DNA from: Caldifermentibacillus hisashii
GTDB taxonomy: Bacteria; Bacillota; Bacilli; Bacillales; Caldibacillaceae
Assembly (NCBI RefSeq): GCF_027568575.1
Contig: NZ_JANUVP010000020.1
DNA length: 64,000 bases
Direction: 5' to 3' (one strand)
Shown here: in pieces, positions 8,118 through 17,451 of the stretch
Layout: every line of letters starts with the position of its first letter
How positions within the stretch are numbered: the stretch's first letter is position 1
The notes under the pieces: generated by a model
What the model was told of the DNA's origin: nothing
The model's input: the letters and a program-made list of their open reading frames with translations, nothing else
Database searches by the model: none
Program-made: the position numbers and the translations under genes

Positions 8118-9233
8118 TTAACGTTTTTCCAAAGGTATATACACTTGTTTCGAAGGTCCGATATATTCTGCACGCGGACGAATTAACCGGTTGTTTTCAT
8201 ATTGTTCGAGAATATGAGCAAGCCATCCGGAAGTACGACTAGTTGCAAAAACTAAAGTAAACAAGTCGTGGTCGATTCCTAAGCTGTCATATACAGAAGC
8301 AGAATAAAAATCAACATTAGCCGGCAAATTCTTTTCACTAGTAACAATTTGTTCAATTTTTACAGATATATCGTACCATTTTGATTTTCCGGTTAGTTGT
8401 GTTAATTTCTCTGACATTTCTCTTAAATGTTTTGCACGTGGGTCGCCATTCCGATATACGCGATGACCAAATCCCATGATTTTTTCCTTATTGGCAAGTT
8501 TCTCTCGAATATACGGTTCAACATTTTCTATAGAACCAATTTCCATCAACATTTTCATTACTTGTTCATTTGCACCGCCATGTAAAGGACCTTTTAATGC
8601 GCCAATTGCTGCTGTAATACCCGAATAAATATCCGACAAAGTGGCCACACAAACGCGGGCAGTAAATGTTGAAGCATTCAATTCATGATCCGCATGAAGA
8701 ACAAGTGCTTTGTCAAATGCTTCAACCGCTATTTTGTCCGGTTCTTTACCGGATAGCATATATAAGAAATTCGCAGCTAAACCGAGATCTTTACGAGGTG
8801 CGATCGGTTCCAATCCTTTTCGAATTCTCGAAAATGCTGTAACGATTGTAGGGATTTTTGCTTGAATGCGGATTGCTTTTCGATAGTTGGCATCACTTGT
8901 TTGAACATCTGCCTCCTCATCAAATAACCCAAGATAAGAAACAGCAGTTCGAAGTGCAGCCATTGGATGGACTTTTTCACTTGGATATGCTTTCAAGTGG
9001 TCAATGACTTGACTTGGAACTTCCGCATTATTGGCTAATTGAATTCTTAAATCTTCCAGCTCCACGGCATTTGGCAGGCGCCGATGCCATAGTAAAAAAA
9101 CTACTTCTTCAAATGTGGCATTTTCAGCTAAATCATCAATATCATAACCAACATATGTCAATGTATCATCAATAATTGAACTAATTGATGAAGTTGCGGC
9201 AACTACCCCTTCTAACCCTTTTGTAGCAGTCAT
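8118..9233 (-). CDS. citZ: Citrate synthase II
   Basis: CitZ condenses oxaloacetate and acetyl-CoA to citrate. Numbered from the chosen start, the catalytic triad is H218 (in LHGGANE), H257 (in GFGHRVY) and D308 (in NVDFYSA). The length of 371 residues is right for the short Gram-positive type. I chose ATG at 9233, 8 nt after AGGGGG; the reading MTATKGLEGVV matches B. subtilis CitZ, whereas the upstream in-frame TTG adds one codon with no support. It is first in the TCA gene cluster. In B. subtilis it is controlled by CcpA and CcpC; I see no clear CcpC box here. Confidence 0.97.
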   Translation of the reverse strand: MTATKGLEGVVAATSSISSIIDDTLTYVGYDIDDLAENATFEEVVFLLWHRRLPNAVELEDLRIQLANNAEVPSQVIDHLKAYPSEKVHPMAALRTAVSYLGLFDEEADVQTSDANYRKAIRIQAKIPTIVTAFSRIRKGLEPIAPRKDLGLAANFLYMLSGKEPDKIAVEAFDKALVLHADHELNASTFTARVCVATLSDIYSGITAAIGALKGPLHGGANEQVMKMLMEIGSIENVEPYIREKLANKEKIMGFGHRVYRNGDPRAKHLREMSEKLTQLTGKSKWYDISVKIEQIVTSEKNLPANVDFYSASVYDSLGIDHDLFTLVFATSRTSGWLAHILEQYENNRLIRPRAEYIGPSKQVYIPLEKR

Positions 9234-9964
9234 CAAAATTTCCCCCTTAATTTGAATTTTAAAAATTATCGTTTTAGTACTATACTAGCAAATAATTATA
9301 TTTAAAACAATCCTATCCCTTTCATTCGTTAACACCTAAAAACCTAGTAAAAATAATTAGAGATTAAATTCACCCTTTCTATGTATACATCAAAATTATA
9401 ATGAGAATAATTGTTACAGGATATACCTTTATTTTATTATAAGGTGACCAGATTTGAAAAAGAAAATGCTTACAAAAAAATATTTTTTAAGAAATCAATC
9501 CAATTTTCTTATGGTTTTCAGTTTTTCAATCCAATTATAACCGATAAAAATTAATTTGTGAATGGGGTATGAACAAAATGTGAATGTTTTTTTATTTTTT
9601 CACAAAAACATTTACGAACTAGTTTTTTCTTAAACTGGAAATTGATTATATTTACCGTTTTATTCATATTTTTTCTATTTTTCGTATCGAATGTGAATAA
9701 AGTTCAAAGGGAAAAATTAAATTTCAAATATTTACAATTTTATTTTTTCGTTAATATAAGGTTTGAAGATTTGGTGCATGTAAATTCGATGGGAAAATGC
9801 TAAAATATGTGATGGAAGAATGTCTTTTTGCATCTTTTCAAAAATTGTCTTTTATAATGAAGATATTTATTCATATAGAGGAAAAAAACGGAATATTTTA
9901 GTACAAGGGTTCTTCCAAAAACGCATGCTATACAAAAATTTTAATAGAGCAGGAGGCATTATTA
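9234..9964. other. AT-rich divergent intergenic region citZ / ytvI
   Basis: These 730 bp hold the divergent promoters of citZ and ytvI and no convincing gene. Seen in it: an imperfect Fur/PerR-like sequence TTATAATGAGAATAA (9396-9410), a 12-bp near-perfect inverted repeat GTGAATGTTTTT / AAAAACATTTAC (9580-9591, 9604-9615), and three copies of TGTGAAT (around 9557, 9580 and 9690). Promoter hexamers are too common in such AT-rich DNA to call one. Confidence 0.5.
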
Positions 9965-11077
9965 TTGAATTCCGTTTATGTTCAACGCACTATCCGTTTC
10001 TTATTGATTCTGGCTGCCATCATCGCATTTATTCTTGCAATTTACTTCCTATCTTCATTGACCTATCCTTTCATCATTGCTTGGGGCATTGCCTTTATGA
10101 TGAATCCGTTGGTCAATTTTTTGCAAGTAAAAGGAAGAATACCAAGGGCTATCAGTGTTTTAATTGTTCTTATATTAATTTTCGGTGCGTTAGCCGGTTT
10201 GTTAACATTATTGATCACACAATTGATTTCGGGAACTGAATATTTGTCCAACACGCTTCCGAATCATATAAATAATATCGTTAAGTATATAGAGAATTGG
10301 ATTACCGGTACAGTCACCCCCTTTTTTAATAATTTAACAAGTATGTTCAATAATTTAAATGAGGGACAGCAGGAAACAATTATTCAAAACATCAATGATA
10401 TCGGGGCTAACATTGCTTCTACGCTCGGAAATTTTTTACAATCGATGCTAAAAAAAATTCCTGCATTTATTTCATGGTTTCCAAACGCAGCAACAGTTCT
10501 CATTTTTACATTGCTGGCCACCTTCTTTATCAGTAAAGATTGGTACAAGCTAAAAAGAATGGCAGGGAAATTTATTCCGATTCGGTTTCGGCGAGGTAGT
10601 ATGAAGGTTTATATCGACCTAAGAAAAGCACTATTTGGTTTTATTCGTGCCCAAGTAACATTAATTTCAATCACTGCCATCACAGTTTTAATCGGTCTGG
10701 TTATTTTACGTGTTAATTACGCTATTGCCATTGCTTTTATTACCGGAATCATTGATTTGCTACCGTATCTTGGCACCGGTTTAGTATTTGTCCCATGGAT
10801 TATTTATGAATTTATCGTCAATAATTATTCGTTGGGAATTGGTTTATTAGTTCTTTACATTGTTGTTCTCGTGCAACGGCAAATCATAGAACCAAAAATT
10901 GTCTCTACCAATATTGGTATTAGTCCTTTAGCTTCTTTGGTTTCCATTTTTATTGGCTTGCAATTATTTGGATTTGTCGGTTTGATTATCGGACCAATTG
11001 TTGCAGTTCTATTGAATACCTTGTATAAGGCCAATGCCTTTCACCGGTTGTGGGATTTTGTTATCGGGCAGAAGTAG
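9965..11077 (+). CDS. ytvI: Sporulation integral membrane protein YtvI (AI-2E transporter family)
   Basis: A polytopic membrane protein of the AI-2E transporter/UPF0118 family, matching Bacillus YtvI in place and length (370 residues). It has two hydrophobic segments near the N-terminus (about 10-55), one at about 60-85, a soluble middle stretch rich in Asn (about 90-155), then about four more segments towards the C-terminus, including the conserved GIIDLLPYLGTG stretch. The start is a TTG at 9965: AGGAGG at 9951-9956 lies 8 nt upstream, and no ATG fits. The exact substrate and role in sporulation are unknown. It is transcribed alone against its neighbours. Confidence 0.9.
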   Translation: MNSVYVQRTIRFLLILAAIIAFILAIYFLSSLTYPFIIAWGIAFMMNPLVNFLQVKGRIPRAISVLIVLILIFGALAGLLTLLITQLISGTEYLSNTLPNHINNIVKYIENWITGTVTPFFNNLTSMFNNLNEGQQETIIQNINDIGANIASTLGNFLQSMLKKIPAFISWFPNAATVLIFTLLATFFISKDWYKLKRMAGKFIPIRFRRGSMKVYIDLRKALFGFIRAQVTLISITAITVLIGLVILRVNYAIAIAFITGIIDLLPYLGTGLVFVPWIIYEFIVNNYSLGIGLLVLYIVVLVQRQIIEPKIVSTNIGISPLASLVSIFIGLQLFGFVGLIIGPIVAVLLNTLYKANAFHRLWDFVIGQK

Positions 11078-11165
11078 TGTAATCATTGCATCAAGATTAC
11101 AATAGATGTCGCATAAAACTTTATGTATACGAGAAGTAAATATGCGAAGGAAAATAAAAAGACAA

Positions 11166-11220
11166 AGAAAAGGGAGGCCGTATTCACCTACTAATAATTA
11201 GGTAAATACGGGAACCTCCC
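11166..11220. terminator. Bidirectional terminator ytvI / fxsA
   Basis: A long imperfect stem runs from GGGAGG (11172-11177) to CCTCCC (11215-11220), including complementary CGTATT/ATACGG and ACCTA/TAGGT segments. On the minus strand it is followed by TTTTCTTTGTC, so it suits fxsA best, and it also lies after ytvI. Confidence 0.75.
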
Positions 11221-11228
11221 TAGTTTAT

Positions 11229-11612
11229 TTAATCAATATAAATTGTCCGTTTATCAATCCATCGTTGAAACCACTTAATAAGGAGCGGTTTAATGAGTTT
11301 TCTTGTAGGAGGGAGAAGCAAAATTAATCCAAGACAATCAGTAATAAATCCAGGAGAAATTAACAAGCTGCCACCTAAGAAGATACAGATACCGTCTAAT
11401 AAAACATCACCGGGAGGATAGCCGGCACGAACCGCATCTTGAGCCTTTCGCATGACTTCCAAGCCCTGCCTTTTTGTCAGAAAGGCACCAAGGATTCCTG
11501 TGAAAATAATGATCAGTACCGTATTCCACACGCCAATCGTTTTTCCCGATAATAAAAACACACCTATTTCAAGCGCAGGCAGAATAATAAAAACCAGTAT
11601 GAAAAATCGCAT
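11229..11612 (-). CDS. fxsA: FxsA family membrane protein
   Basis: A 127-residue membrane protein of the FxsA/YtzA family. Hydrophobic segments are at about 1-20, 25-45 and 70-100, with the family's conserved LLISPGFITDCLGLILLLPP stretch near the third. In E. coli FxsA overproduction relieves exclusion of phage T7 by F plasmids; the normal role is unknown. The start follows a GGTGGGG SD. It lies after pyk on the minus strand, with about 190 nt between them containing a stem-loop. Confidence 0.88.
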   Translation of the reverse strand: MRFFILVFIILPALEIGVFLLSGKTIGVWNTVLIIIFTGILGAFLTKRQGLEVMRKAQDAVRAGYPPGDVLLDGICIFLGGSLLISPGFITDCLGLILLLPPTRKLIKPLLIKWFQRWIDKRTIYID

Positions 11613-11767
11613 TTCCCCACCGCCTATCTTCGGTTCCCTTCGTTTGATTGAATTTAACCTAAATGTTTACAAAAACATCAAATCTTTATCTATTCCGGAA
11701 AACTTCTACCAACTAAAGAAGTGGGCTTTCTCATGCGGAAAATCTGTAAAATTGATGATAAATTTGA

Positions 11768-11791
11768 AGCAATTGGCAGTGCCCAATTGCT
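11768..11791 (-). terminator. Stem-loop after pyk
   Basis: AGCAATTGG (11768-11776) and CCAATTGCT (11783-11791) form a perfect 9-bp stem just after the pyk stop. The downstream T-content on the minus strand is modest (TCAAATTT), so termination may be weak and fxsA may be co-transcribed. Confidence 0.5.
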
Positions 11792-11802
11792 CCAATGTAT
11801 AT

Positions 11803-13563
11803 CTATAGTACACTATTATGGCCTTCATAAACAAGCCCGGTGTTTGCATCTACCGTTACTACCTGGCCGTCTTTCAAAATCGACAATGCATCTTTTACAC
11901 CAACGATGACCGGAATCCCCAGATTTAAGCCAACAACAGCTGCATGACTGGTCAAACCGCCTTCTTCCGTAATCAATGCTTGACATTTTTCAAGTGCAGG
12001 CATCATGTCGCGATCCGTTGAAAATGTAACAAGTACTGAATGTTCACTTACTTTTTCCAGTACTTCTTTACTGTTTTTAGCAATGACAACTTTTCCAAAT
12101 GCATTTTTTCTGCCAATCCCTTGACCTTTTGCCAGCACACTGCCGACCACATGAATTTTCATCATGTTTGTTGTACCTGCTTCACCAACCGGAACTCCTG
12201 CCGTAATTACTACATTGTCTCCGTGTTTAACGATACCGCTTTTCAGACTTTCACTTACGGATTTTTCAAGCATTTCATCAATTGATTCTGATCTTTTGCC
12301 TAATTGTGGATAAACGCCCCAAACTAATAAAAGTTGTTTCATGACTTTTTCATGACTTGTGACAGCAACAATTGGTGCAGCCGGGCGATATTTTGATACC
12401 ATTCTTGCCGTATGACCGCTTTCTGTTGGAGTAATGATAGCATCAATATCCAGGTTAATGACAGCATGGGCAACGGATTGACAAATAGCATCCGTAATAT
12501 TATGTTCAATTTCTTTTGAGCGTAAGGCTAATATTCCTTTATGATTTAATGCACTTTCAGCTCGAACGGCTATATTATGCATCGTTTGTACTGCTTCAAC
12601 CGGATATTTTCCTGCAGCCGTTTCACCGGAAAGCATAATTGCATCTGTTCCGTCAAAAATCGCATTGGCTACATCACTTGCCTCAGCTCTTGTCGGACGA
12701 GGATTTCTTTGCATAGAATCCAACATTTGCGTAGCAGTAATAACCGGTTTGGCCAGTTTATTACATTTTTTTATAAGCAATTTTTGTACCAATGGGACTT
12801 CTTCAGCCGGAATTTCTACACCAAGGTCACCGCGCGCAACCATTAAGCCGTCGCTTACTTCTAAAATTTCGTCAATTTTATCGACGCCTTCTTGGTTTTC
12901 GATTTTTGGAATAATATGGATATGAGGCGCATTTTGTTGCTCGAGTAGTTCGCGAATTTCTAAAACGTCACTAGGACGTCGAACAAAGGAAGCTGCAATA
13001 AAATCAATTCCTTGCTCAATCCCAAACACAATATCCCTTGCATCTTTATCAGTAATACCCGGCAAATTAACAGATACGCCCGGTACATTTACACCTTTTT
13101 TATTTTTTAAAACCCCTCCATTTAAAACTTTGGTCACTATTTCTTTTTTATCTTTATGAACATCAATAACTTCAAGGCCAATGAGTCCATCATCCAATAA
13201 AATTTTTCCTCCGACTTGAACATCATCAATCAAACCCTCGTATGTAACGGAGAATTTTTCTTGTGTACCGAGAACTTCTTCCATTGAAATTGTTACTGTA
13301 TTTCCTTCAATCAGTTCGATGGCATCATTTTCCATATTATGAGTACGAATTTCAGGACCTTTCGTATCAAGCAAAAGAGCAACGTGTTTTCCGGTAATTT
13401 TTTCAGCTTCACGAATATTTTTAATTCTGGCTGCATGTTCTTCGTGGTCACCATGAGAAAAGTTTAATCGTGCTACATTCATGCCTGCTTCAATTAACTG
13501 TACTAATTTTTCAACACTTTCACTGGCCGGACCTATTGTACAAACTATTTTTGTTCTTCTCAT
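11803..13563 (-). CDS. pyk: Pyruvate kinase with C-terminal PEP-utilizer-like domain
   Basis: Pyk makes pyruvate and ATP from phosphoenolpyruvate. The start at ATG 13563 is set by AGGAGG 9 nt upstream and gives MRRTKIVCTIGP, the family N-terminus; longer in-frame readings run into pfkA. The 586 residues comprise the catalytic barrel with the MVARGDLGVE and ATQMLDSM motifs, the C-terminal regulatory domain, and an extra domain of about 100 residues with the TSHAAVVG motif. That motif matches the phosphohistidine swivelling domain of PEP-utilising enzymes, as in Bacillus and Geobacillus Pyk; Ser-His-Ala-Ala is present. It is 20 nt downstream of pfkA and forms an operon with it. Confidence 0.97.
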   Translation of the reverse strand: MRRTKIVCTIGPASESVEKLVQLIEAGMNVARLNFSHGDHEEHAARIKNIREAEKITGKHVALLLDTKGPEIRTHNMENDAIELIEGNTVTISMEEVLGTQEKFSVTYEGLIDDVQVGGKILLDDGLIGLEVIDVHKDKKEIVTKVLNGGVLKNKKGVNVPGVSVNLPGITDKDARDIVFGIEQGIDFIAASFVRRPSDVLEIRELLEQQNAPHIHIIPKIENQEGVDKIDEILEVSDGLMVARGDLGVEIPAEEVPLVQKLLIKKCNKLAKPVITATQMLDSMQRNPRPTRAEASDVANAIFDGTDAIMLSGETAAGKYPVEAVQTMHNIAVRAESALNHKGILALRSKEIEHNITDAICQSVAHAVINLDIDAIITPTESGHTARMVSKYRPAAPIVAVTSHEKVMKQLLLVWGVYPQLGKRSESIDEMLEKSVSESLKSGIVKHGDNVVITAGVPVGEAGTTNMMKIHVVGSVLAKGQGIGRKNAFGKVVIAKNSKEVLEKVSEHSVLVTFSTDRDMMPALEKCQALITEEGGLTSHAAVVGLNLGIPVIVGVKDALSILKDGQVVTVDANTGLVYEGHNSVL

Positions 13564-13582
13564 TTCAATTATCCTCCTGATC

Positions 13583-14542
13583 TTAAATCGATAATTCTTT
13601 TGCCAATCGAATAATTTCATTATCGATCTTATGTGGTTGATTAATAATTTCAGAAATGGCATGATCCACAATAGTATTTTTTACAATTCCTACCGCTCTG
13701 CCACCTTTTCCTTCGAGCAGCAATTCTACAGCACGTGCACCTAAGCGGCTTGCCAAAAAACGATCCGTTGCAGATGGAGAACCACCGCGTTGTATATGCC
13801 CCAGGACGGATACACGGACATCAGCATCAATTCTCTCTTTTAATTGTTCAGCTAATTTAACACCGCTCATTACACCTTCTGCAACGACAATAATGCTGTG
13901 CCGTTTTCCTCTTTGTTTACCGCGATTTAGACGGTCAACGATGTTATCAATTGTTTCTTTTTCTTCCGGAATCAGAATCGTTTCGGCTCCACCGGCAAGA
14001 CCGGACCAAAGAGCAATATCACCTGCACCTCTTCCCATCACTTCAATGACGAATGTCCGATCATGTGAAGAAGCGGTATCGCGGATTTTATCGATCGCAT
14101 CAATAACGGTATTTATCGCCGTATCAAAACCAATGGTGAATTCTGTACCGCTAATATCATTATCAATTGTTCCCGGCACACCGACGCAAGGAAAACCGAG
14201 GTTTGTTAAAGCGTTCGCACCACGGTAAGAACCGTCGCCACCAATAACGACCAATCCTTCTATTCCATGTTTATGTAATTGTTCTAAACCTTGTTTTTGT
14301 ACTTCAGGATTGACAAACTCCGGCAAGCGGGCAGAGCGAAGAATCGTACCGCCGCGATGAATAATATCACCGACGGAACCTAACTCCAGTTTTTCAATAT
14401 TCCCATTTACTAGTCCATGAAAACCATGATAAATCCCGTAAACTTCCAGATCATGATAAATTCCTTTACGAACGACTGCACGGATTGCAGCATTCATACC
14501 CGGAGAATCGCCACCACTTGTTAAAACAGCAATTTTTCTCAT
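13583..14542 (-). CDS. pfkA: 6-phosphofructokinase
   Basis: PfkA phosphorylates fructose-6-phosphate with ATP, the committed step of glycolysis. The glycine-rich TSGGDSPGMNAAIR, the GGDGSYRGA motif and TIDND with the catalytic Asp (in GTIDNDI) are intact. I set the start at ATG 14542: the sequence TAGGTGAGGTG lies just upstream, and the reading MRKIAVLTSGGD gives 319 residues, the B. subtilis length. An in-frame GTG nine bases earlier lies within the SD. pfkA is the first gene of pfkA-pyk. Confidence 0.97.
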   Translation of the reverse strand: MRKIAVLTSGGDSPGMNAAIRAVVRKGIYHDLEVYGIYHGFHGLVNGNIEKLELGSVGDIIHRGGTILRSARLPEFVNPEVQKQGLEQLHKHGIEGLVVIGGDGSYRGANALTNLGFPCVGVPGTIDNDISGTEFTIGFDTAINTVIDAIDKIRDTASSHDRTFVIEVMGRGAGDIALWSGLAGGAETILIPEEKETIDNIVDRLNRGKQRGKRHSIIVVAEGVMSGVKLAEQLKERIDADVRVSVLGHIQRGGSPSATDRFLASRLGARAVELLLEGKGGRAVGIVKNTIVDHAISEIINQPHKIDNEIIRLAKELSI

Positions 14543-14891
14543 GACAAACACCTCACCTACATAACTATATTGATATTTCTATATTCCTTTGTTCATTATT
14601 AAACAAATTTCATATTTACCTTACCACGATACTTTCTTAAACTCAATAAGATATGGAACCCAAATTTAAAAAACAGAACTATTTTTCAAAAGTAATCGCT
14701 TTCTTCGATGATAAAACGTTATCTATTTTACAAATCTGTTAACATTGTAAAGAAAAGAAAGATTCTGCTTCGTCACTTCTTTTATGAAACTAGACAATAA
14801 AACTAATCTAAGTTGTTCACTTGTTTTTATATACTTTCTTATTCTGTAAAAAAGAACGTGCATTATACACGTTCCTCAGCTAGTTCTTAAA
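14543..14891. other. Intergenic region upstream of pfkA with two palindromes
   Basis: These 349 bp contain no gene. TTTACAA (14727-14733) and TTGTAAA (14745-14751) are perfect 7-bp arms around 11 nt; on the minus strand this includes TTTACA and TAAAAT, which resemble -35/-10 hexamers at 15-nt spacing. Next to it ATAAAACGTTATCT (14711-14724) matches the cre consensus for CcpA at 11 of 14 positions. Both are candidate control sites for pfkA-pyk. The accA terminator is listed separately. Confidence 0.4.
14848..14874 (-). terminator. Terminator after accA
   Basis: GAACGTG (14854-14860) and CACGTTC (14868-14874) form a perfect 7-bp stem with a 7-nt loop, followed on the minus strand by TTTTTTAC, 18 nt after the accA stop. 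It separates accDA from pfkA-pyk. Confidence 0.85.
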
Positions 14892-15848
14892 CTATTCTAC
14901 GGTGTACTGACCGATCTTAGCAAATTTTTGATAACGGTCTTGAACAAGTTCATTTTTCGATAACTTGGCCAACTCATCCAAAGATTTTTTCAAAACAGTG
15001 TCAATTAAATTTGCCTGTTCCTTAATATTATTATGAGCTCCCCCTTTGACTTCGGGGATGATCTCATCGATGACTTTTAATTGCTTTAAGTCTTGGGCTG
15101 TAATTTTCATTGATTCTGCCGCTTTTTTTGCAAGGGTTGCATCCTTCCAAAGAATCGAAGCTGCACCTTCAGGGGAAATGACTGAATACGTCGAGTTCTC
15201 CAACATATGTATATGATTTCCAACACCTAATGCAAGTGCCCCGCCGCTACCACCTTCACCGATAACGATACAAACAATCGGAACAGTTAACCCTGCCATT
15301 TCAAAAAGATTTCTGGCAATGGCCTCACTTTGTCCCCTTTCTTCCGCTGCTTTTCCGGGGTAAGCTCCCTTTGTATCAATAAAGCAAATAATTGGGCGGT
15401 TAAATTTTTGAGCTTGGAACATTAGGCGCAATGCTTTTCGATACCCTTCAGGATGCGGCATACCGAAATTACGGCGGATATTTTCCTTCGTATCTTTGCC
15501 ACGCTGATGTCCAATAACTGTTACCGGCCTTCCTTTGTATTTGGCAATCCCTGCTACAATGGCTTCATCGTCGCCAAAGGTACGATCGCCATGACATTCA
15601 AAGAAATCTTCAAATAAAAACTTTATATAATCTAGTGTCGTCGGTCGATTCGGATGTCTTGCAATTTGTACTCGATCCCATGGCTCTAAATTTTTATAAA
15701 TTTCTTCTTCCAAATTGTGAAGTCGTAATTCCAATTTTTCAATTTCATCGGTTAAGTCGACATCGGCATTTTGTGTAATTAATTTTAGCTCGTCCAATTT
15801 TTTACGTAAATTAATGAGCGGCTTTTCAAATTCCAGTTCTACCGTCAT
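14892..15848 (-). CDS. accA: Acetyl-CoA carboxylase carboxyltransferase subunit alpha
   Basis: AccA forms the carboxyltransferase with AccD and transfers the carboxyl group from biotin to acetyl-CoA, making malonyl-CoA for fatty-acid synthesis. The N-terminal coiled-coil (about 1-55) and the crotonase-like core with GEGGSGGALALG and SPEGAASILWKD are present. Length 318 is normal (325 in B. subtilis). The ATG overlaps the accD TGA (ATGA) with GGAGGTG upstream, so the two subunits are translationally coupled in equal amounts. Confidence 0.97.
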   Translation of the reverse strand: MTVELEFEKPLINLRKKLDELKLITQNADVDLTDEIEKLELRLHNLEEEIYKNLEPWDRVQIARHPNRPTTLDYIKFLFEDFFECHGDRTFGDDEAIVAGIAKYKGRPVTVIGHQRGKDTKENIRRNFGMPHPEGYRKALRLMFQAQKFNRPIICFIDTKGAYPGKAAEERGQSEAIARNLFEMAGLTVPIVCIVIGEGGSGGALALGVGNHIHMLENSTYSVISPEGAASILWKDATLAKKAAESMKITAQDLKQLKVIDEIIPEVKGGAHNNIKEQANLIDTVLKKSLDELAKLSKNELVQDRYQKFAKIGQYTVE

Positions 15849-16708
15849 TCTGTAACACCTCCAATATGATGCAGTTCGAGAATAAGCGATATTTTTTTGC
15901 GCATCTCTTTCCGATGGATGACTGCATCTAATTGTCCGTGTTTTAACTGGAATTCTGCGGTTTGAAAATCTTCGGGAAGTTCTTCATGAATGGTTTGTTC
16001 GATGACCCGCTTTCCGGCAAAACCGATTAATGCTCCAGGTTCAGCAAGGTTAAAATCTCCTAAAGAAGCGAAACTAGCTGAAACACCGCCGGTTGTCGGA
16101 TGAGTCATAACAGTAATGATTAGGCCTCCATGATCGCTGAATCGTTTTAAAGCGGCACTTGTTTTAGCCATTTGCATGAGGCTTAAGACTCCTTCTTGCA
16201 TTCTGGCACCGCCGGAAGCTGTAAAAATGATGAACGGTAAATGTAATTCATCTGCTTTTTCAATGGCACGCGTTATTTTTTCACCGACAACGGACCCCAT
16301 GCTCCCCATTCGGAAAAATGAATCCATAACGGCAATGACGACCGGTTTTTCCTCAATCTTTCCTGTTCCGGTTACAACTGCTTCATTCATTTTCATTTTC
16401 CTGCGATCTTTTTCTACTTTTTCTACATATTCAGGGAAGCCAAGTGGATTAACGGTAACCAATTCTTTATCCATCTCAGCAAAGGAATTTTCATCAAGAA
16501 AACTTGATAACCGTTCTTGTGCATTCATTGGGAAATGGTAATCACAATGTAAACAGATTTTCATATTTTGCTCGATTTCACGTGTAAACATAATTTTTTT
16601 ACAGTTCGGGCATTTCGTCATAATACCGACTGGAACATCATCGGTTGCAGACGGTACAGGAATAGTTGCATATGTTTTCTTGTTTTTAGAAAAAATATCT
16701 CTTAGCAA
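15845..16708 (-). CDS. accD: Acetyl-CoA carboxylase carboxyltransferase subunit beta
   Basis: AccD is the zinc-ribbon subunit of the carboxyltransferase. The ribbon cysteines C33, C36, C52 and C55 are intact (CPNC and CLHC), followed by the crotonase-like core with the TASGGARMQEG and HPTTGGVSASFA stretches. The start is a TTG at 16708, 8 nt after AAGGGGG; no ATG fits, and the N-terminus MLRDIF matches the family. It lies 58 nt downstream of the GntR-type regulator and is coupled to accA. Confidence 0.97.
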   Translation of the reverse strand: MLRDIFSKNKKTYATIPVPSATDDVPVGIMTKCPNCKKIMFTREIEQNMKICLHCDYHFPMNAQERLSSFLDENSFAEMDKELVTVNPLGFPEYVEKVEKDRRKMKMNEAVVTGTGKIEEKPVVIAVMDSFFRMGSMGSVVGEKITRAIEKADELHLPFIIFTASGGARMQEGVLSLMQMAKTSAALKRFSDHGGLIITVMTHPTTGGVSASFASLGDFNLAEPGALIGFAGKRVIEQTIHEELPEDFQTAEFQLKHGQLDAVIHRKEMRKKISLILELHHIGGVTE

Positions 16709-16766
16709 GGTATTTCCCCCTTGTCTCTTTCACTAAGCTTGACTGAAATTACAGACCAAGCAATGT

Positions 16767-17390
16767 TTATTGTATCGGTTTTGCTTGATCAAAATATAGC
16801 ATGTAGATAGATAAAGCTTGATCCCAATTTCCGCTATTAATTGCTGTCAGCAGTTCAATATAATTTTTCTTTTCGATTGGATTGGTAAATTGGAGTAAAC
16901 GGATAAATTCCGATAAAATATACCATATTTTTAATAATAACTGATTATCCGTTAAAATTAAAATTCTTTCAAAAAATTTTTCACGATCAAAATATTTTTC
17001 ATTCCATTGAGAAATATCAATATAAGTCCTGTTAAATACGAGTTTATAAATACCGGATGTTTCAATGATTCTTTTTACTTCTAAAATATCATGATCTGCA
17101 TTCTCTCTTTGAAATACAAAACTACTTAATAATTCTACCAGTTGATGTTTTCGAAAATCAACGATAAATGTTCCTTCGCCTCTTCTTGTTTCAATTAAAC
17201 CAAGTAATTCCATGGCTCTTAAAGCCTCACGAACACTCGATCTACCAACATGTAAAAGATCGGTCAACTCTCTTTCAGATGGGAGTCTATCACCAGGCTG
17301 CAAATTCCTTTCTTGAATAATTTCTCTTATTTTTTCGAATGTTTCTAAGTATACTTTTTGTTGGTATTGCCTTTGGCCCACTTTTTTCAC
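16767..17390 (-). CDS. FadR-type GntR transcription regulator
   Basis: A 207-residue regulator. The N-terminal winged helix (about 14-75) is a textbook FadR-subfamily HTH with PGDRLPSERELTDLL, RSSVREALRAMELLGLIETR and GEGTFIV. The C-terminal half is helical like an FCD domain but short, and I do not find the usual metal-ligand histidines in it. The start is probably the GTG at 17390; the SD is weak. It lies between malic enzyme and accDA on the same strand. A TGGTCAGACCA palindrome, the kind FadR/PdhR/LldR-type proteins bind, lies at the promoter in front of ytsJ. I infer that it controls ytsJ, itself and possibly accDA in response to a carbon or acyl metabolite. The ligand is unknown. Confidence 0.88.
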   Translation of the reverse strand: MKKVGQRQYQQKVYLETFEKIREIIQERNLQPGDRLPSERELTDLLHVGRSSVREALRAMELLGLIETRRGEGTFIVDFRKHQLVELLSSFVFQRENADHDILEVKRIIETSGIYKLVFNRTYIDISQWNEKYFDREKFFERILILTDNQLLLKIWYILSEFIRLLQFTNPIEKKNYIELLTAINSGNWDQALSIYMLYFDQAKPIQ

Positions 17391-17451
17391 TCACCATTTT
17401 ATATAGTTATCCCTTTTTGTTTTTATTCATCATTGCAAAAAATATTAATCT

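Noticed and set aside
9820..10239. 139-codon frame overlapping the start of ytvI
   Set aside because: Out of frame with ytvI, which has a perfect SD and a family match; Cys/His/Tyr-rich composition is typical of a shadow frame.
13564..13671. N-terminal extension of pyk overlapping pfkA
   Set aside because: The AGGAGG-supported ATG at 13563 gives the conserved Pyk N-terminus; the extension has no homology and overlaps pfkA.
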